Of a DNA stretch of 7,696 bases, positions 4,964-7,696 are shown one piece after another. Where the stretch lies: positions 1 through 7,696 of the forward strand of contig JACZXN010000067.1 in the NCBI GenBank assembly GCA_022571575.1, given 5' to 3'. A program made the position numbers and the translations under genes. This DNA is from Chloroflexota bacterium. Its GTDB lineage: Bacteria; Chloroflexota; Dehalococcoidia; UBA3495. Positions within the stretch are counted from its first letter, which is position 1. Each line of letters starts with the position of its first letter. The notes beneath the pieces were generated by a model. It saw only the letters and a list, made by a program, of their open reading frames with translations, did not search any database and had not been told where the DNA came from.

Positions 4964-7276
4964 ATGGCTTCCAACGTGGCACTGTCCAACCAAGAATTCA
5001 ACGTGGTGGGTAGCAGGCCCATCCGCCACGATGGCAACGACAAAGTAACCGGGCGGGCGCGCTACAGCGCCGACATGACTCTTCCGCGACTACTCCACGG
5101 GAAGATTCTACGCAGTCCACACGCTCACGCCCGAATCATATCCATCGACCCCGGCCGGGCCTTGGCTCTGCCCGGTGTAAAGGCAGTGGTGACCTCCGCC
5201 GATTTCGCCCAACCAAGCGGGAGAGTGGCGGACTTGGGTGAAGGCGCCATGGCCAACCCAAAGTGGATCAGCAACAACTGCATGGCCAGCGAAAAGGCTT
5301 TATACAAAGGGCACGCCGTGGCTGCGGTGGCGGCGACCAGTCTCCAAGTTGCGGAAGAAGCCCTTTCCCTGATCGATGTGGACTACGAGGTGCTGCCGGC
5401 CGTGGTTGACCTGCTTGAAGCCATGAAGGACGATGCCCCTTTGTTGCACGAGAGGCTAGCCAACTCGGAGAACCCGAACATCCGGCCCGGCGGTCTGCGT
5501 GACGATGACGACCTCGAAAAAGCCACCAACATCTCCAACCACTTCGTTTTCGAACTGGGAGACGTCGAACAGGGATTCAAGAAAGCCGACGTCATCGTGG
5601 AGAGGGAATTCCGGACCGCCACCGTGCACCAGGGCTACATCGAACCGCACTCTGCAACCGCAATGTGGGGAGAAGACGGAAAATTGACCATCTGGTGCAG
5701 CAGCCAAGGCCACTTCCAGATCCGAGACCTCACGAGCTTGGTTCTCGGCATTCCCGTCTCCCAGATCCGGGTGGTTCCCATGGAAATCGGCGGAGGATTC
5801 GGAGGAAAGACGGTTATCTACTTGGAGCCGGTGGCTGCGGCGCTTTCCAAGAAAGCCGGGCGCCCGGTTAAGATTTCCATGGGCCGCGCGGAAGTGTTCG
5901 AAGCGACGGGGCCAACCTCAGGTAGTTTCATCAGGGTGAAGATCGGAGCCAATAAAGAGGGGATGATCACCGGCGCGGACATCACCATGATCTACGAAGC
6001 CGGTGGATTCCCCGGGTCGCCCATCAACCAGGCATGCCAGTGCGTTTTGACGCCTTATAACATCTCCGACGGGAGGATCGAAGGATACGACGTGGTGCTC
6101 AACAAACCCAAGGCCGCCGCCTACCGTGCGCCGGGCGTGCCCGCCGCGGCCTTCGCCGCGGAATCGGTCATAGACGAGATTTGTGAAAAGCTGGGGATGG
6201 ACCCGCTGGAATTCCGGATCAAGAACGGTTCCAAAGAAGGGAGCCGCCGTATCCCCGGCCCGGTGTTGCAGCGCGTGGGCTACCTGGAAACTTTGGCGGC
6301 AGCCATGAAAACCGATCACTACAATACCCCTCTGGAGGGTCCCAACCGGGGCCGGGGCATCGCCACTGGGTTTTGGTTCAACGGGACCGGACCGGCTTGC
6401 GCCACCGCCAGCGTTAATGCCGATGGAACAGTGAGTCTGATTGAAGGGTCGCCCGACATCGGCGGAAGCCGGGCATCCATGGCTATGCAGGTGGCCGAGG
6501 TGCTCGGCCTTCCCGCCGAGGATGTCCACCCGTCAGTGGGCGACACCGACTCCGTAGGGTACACTTCTTTGACCGCCGGCAGCGGAGCCACCTTTAAGTC
6601 CGGCTGGGCTTGCTATGAGGCGGCCATGGATATCAAAGAGCAACTCATTCAGCGGGCCGCACGGGTCTGGGAAGTCGGTCCTGAAGACGTGGAATACACG
6701 AATGGAGTAGCTTCCCACAAGTCGGACCCCGAGCTGAAACTGACCTTCAAACAGCTTGCTGCCCGGCTGAACGGCACCGGCGGCCCAGTTGTGGGCCGGG
6801 GCAACGTGAACCCGGCTGGCGTGGGCAACGCCTTCGCGGTGCACATTGTAGACGTGGAAGTGGACCCGGAAACAGGGAAAGTGGCTATCCTCCGCTACAC
6901 TGCTCTACAGGACGTGGGAACGGCCATCCATCCCAGTTATGTAGAGGGGCAATTGCAGGGCGGAGTAGTCCAGGGAATCGGCTGGGCGCTTAACGAAGAG
7001 TACGTCTACAATCAGTCCGGCAAGATGGACAACCCGACGTTCTTGGACTACCGGATGCCCACCAGTTTGGACCTGCCGATGATTGACACGGTGCTTGTTG
7101 AAGTCCCCAACCCGGGCCATCCATTCGGGGTTCGGGGAGTGGGCGAAGTGTGCATCGTGCCTCCCCTCGCCGCCGTGGCCAACGCCATCCACGGTGCATT
7201 GGGCGTCAGAATGGACGCGTTGCCCATGTCTCCGGGCAACGTCCTGGAAGCCCTGTGGGCCAAGGAAGGGAAGTAG
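4964..7276 (+). CDS. Molybdopterin-binding large subunit, xanthine dehydrogenase/CoxL superfamily
   Basis: This 770-residue protein has the usual length of the molybdenum subunit of three-part hydroxylases, which oxidise aldehydes, N-heterocycles, CO or aromatic CoA esters. The N-terminal domain (about 16-145) begins GSRPIRHDGNDKVTGRARY and contains LRSPHAHARI. Cofactor-domain motifs are SSQGHF (246-251), GGGFGGK (276-282), AYRAPG (386-391), the EGQLQGGVVQGIGWAL segment (661-676) and GVGE (725-728); Glu728 matches the catalytic base. The AYRAPG loop lacks the AYxCSFR signature of form I CO dehydrogenase, so CO oxidation is unlikely. DIGGSR (498-503) stands where relatives usually have a GQGT-type motif. 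There is no signal peptide. No 2Fe-2S or FAD subunit gene is adjacent on either side, so partners must be encoded elsewhere. Third-position GC is lower than in the left-hand genes. Superfamily is confident; substrate is unknown. Confidence 0.95.
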   Translation: MASNVALSNQEFNVVGSRPIRHDGNDKVTGRARYSADMTLPRLLHGKILRSPHAHARIISIDPGRALALPGVKAVVTSADFAQPSGRVADLGEGAMANPKWISNNCMASEKALYKGHAVAAVAATSLQVAEEALSLIDVDYEVLPAVVDLLEAMKDDAPLLHERLANSENPNIRPGGLRDDDDLEKATNISNHFVFELGDVEQGFKKADVIVEREFRTATVHQGYIEPHSATAMWGEDGKLTIWCSSQGHFQIRDLTSLVLGIPVSQIRVVPMEIGGGFGGKTVIYLEPVAAALSKKAGRPVKISMGRAEVFEATGPTSGSFIRVKIGANKEGMITGADITMIYEAGGFPGSPINQACQCVLTPYNISDGRIEGYDVVLNKPKAAAYRAPGVPAAAFAAESVIDEICEKLGMDPLEFRIKNGSKEGSRRIPGPVLQRVGYLETLAAAMKTDHYNTPLEGPNRGRGIATGFWFNGTGPACATASVNADGTVSLIEGSPDIGGSRASMAMQVAEVLGLPAEDVHPSVGDTDSVGYTSLTAGSGATFKSGWACYEAAMDIKEQLIQRAARVWEVGPEDVEYTNGVASHKSDPELKLTFKQLAARLNGTGGPVVGRGNVNPAGVGNAFAVHIVDVEVDPETGKVAILRYTALQDVGTAIHPSYVEGQLQGGVVQGIGWALNEEYVYNQSGKMDNPTFLDYRMPTSLDLPMIDTVLVEVPNPGHPFGVRGVGEVCIVPPLAAVANAIHGALGVRMDALPMSPGNVLEALWAKEGK

Positions 7277-7314
7277 GGGATAGCCATTGAAGGCAAGGTT
7301 TCCTGTCGAATGAC

Positions 7315-7331
7315 CGGCATTGCAGATGCCG
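7315..7331 (+). terminator. Small hairpin downstream of the molybdenum gene
   Basis: CGGCAT (7315-7320) and ATGCCG (7326-7331) pair perfectly around TGCAG, 38 nt after the stop at 7276. There is no T-tract. It is a weak terminator candidate. Confidence 0.3.
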
Positions 7332-7414
7332 CCGGGGAGGCCGAGCTGTTCTCAACAAGCTGTCGCGTCGTTCGATTGGCCTTTTGGGGTTCAGGGTTGC
7401 GCCAAGGTTAGCAT

Positions 7415-7432
7415 GGGGTCCCTTTTGACCCC
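7415..7432 (-). terminator. Hairpin just after the thioredoxin reductase stop
   Basis: GGGGTC (7415-7420) and GACCCC (7427-7432) pair perfectly around a 6-nt loop. Read on the minus strand it begins 9 nt after the reductase stop codon, with an AAAAGG loop and no following T-tract. Between convergent genes it could stop transcription from both sides. Confidence 0.45.
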
Positions 7433-7441
7433 GGTGCGGCC

Positions 7442-7696
7442 CTAGTCCCCTTTGTAACCCCGGTTTCCCTGCTGCTTCTCCAGGTAGTTGCGGATCATCA
7501 GGGCGGCCGTGGCCCCCTCGCCAACGGCGCTGGCCACCTGCTTGGTGCTGCCGCCACGGGCGTCTCCGGCGGCGAACACGCCCTCCAGACTGGTCTCCAT
7601 GGTCCCACTGGTGGTGATGAAGCCCCACTTGTCGGTTTCCACATCGTCCTTGACGAACTGGGTGTTGGGGTCGAGCCCGATGAAGATGAACGCCGC
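7442..7696 (-). CDS. trxB: Thioredoxin-disulfide reductase, C-terminal part (5' end outside window)
   Basis: The minus-strand frame is open from the window edge to a TAG at 7442-7444, giving 84 visible residues. The GTG at 7640-7642 is an internal Val codon, not the start, because family sequence (FIFIGLDPNTQFV) continues above it. Further hallmarks are GFITTSGTMETSLEGVFAAG, the GDARGG motif that closes the FAD-binding fold, and the helix KQVASAVGEGATAALMI, followed by a short Lys/Gly-rich tail. The family uses NADPH and FAD to reduce thioredoxin. The redox-active CxxC and NADPH-binding domain lie outside the window, so a related FAD-dependent oxidoreductase cannot be excluded. It is convergent with the molybdenum subunit gene, with 165 bp between stops, so the two are not co-transcribed. 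Confidence 0.88.
   Translation of the reverse strand, partial: AAFIFIGLDPNTQFVKDDVETDKWGFITTSGTMETSLEGVFAAGDARGGSTKQVASAVGEGATAALMIRNYLEKQQGNRGYKGD

Noticed and set aside
5918..6529. 203-codon minus-strand open frame opposite the molybdenum subunit gene
   Set aside because: It lies wholly within a clear coding gene and shows no family features.

Overview
The window is a GC-rich, densely coding bacterial segment. It holds seven genes: six on the plus strand, the first cut by the left edge, and one on the minus strand cut by the right edge. No rRNA, tRNA, CRISPR array, insertion sequence or phage gene was found. The gene mix (a DUF1800/DUF1501 pair, an NHL propeller, a Fur-family regulator, a CoxL/xanthine-dehydrogenase-type molybdenum subunit and a thioredoxin reductase) and the protein style would fit an environmental Chloroflexota genome such as the SAR202/Dehalococcoidia group. 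That assignment is inference from impression only; there is no taxonomic marker in the window.

Left block (1-4129): DUF1800 protein (3' part), short-chain dehydrogenase/reductase (SDR), DUF1501 protein, then an NHL-repeat beta-propeller, all on the plus strand with gaps of 13, 97 and 59 nt. It is closed by a perfect 11-bp hairpin at 4100-4129 and reads as one operon. DUF1800 and DUF1501 genes are often neighbours in bacteria, but their biochemical role is not established. Here an SDR sits between them and a propeller follows. The DUF1501 and NHL proteins lack visible export signals, so the module may act in the cytoplasm.

Middle (4142-4963): a Fur/PerR-family metalloregulator begins 12 nt after the hairpin. 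It keeps two CxxC structural zinc pairs but has Asn where PerR has its second His regulatory metal ligand. A 348-bp non-coding gap follows; near its right end lies a good extended -10 promoter candidate for the next gene.

Right block (4964-7696): a 770-residue molybdopterin-binding large subunit of the xanthine dehydrogenase/CO dehydrogenase superfamily, without adjacent iron-sulfur or FAD subunit genes. It converges on the C-terminal part of a thioredoxin reductase on the minus strand. The 165-bp convergent gap holds two small hairpins. Third-position GC in the molybdenum gene looks lower than in the left block, suggesting a different history for the two halves. Nothing here proves a new system. 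The best candidates for follow-up are the DUF1800-SDR-DUF1501-NHL cluster and the solitary molybdenum subunit.
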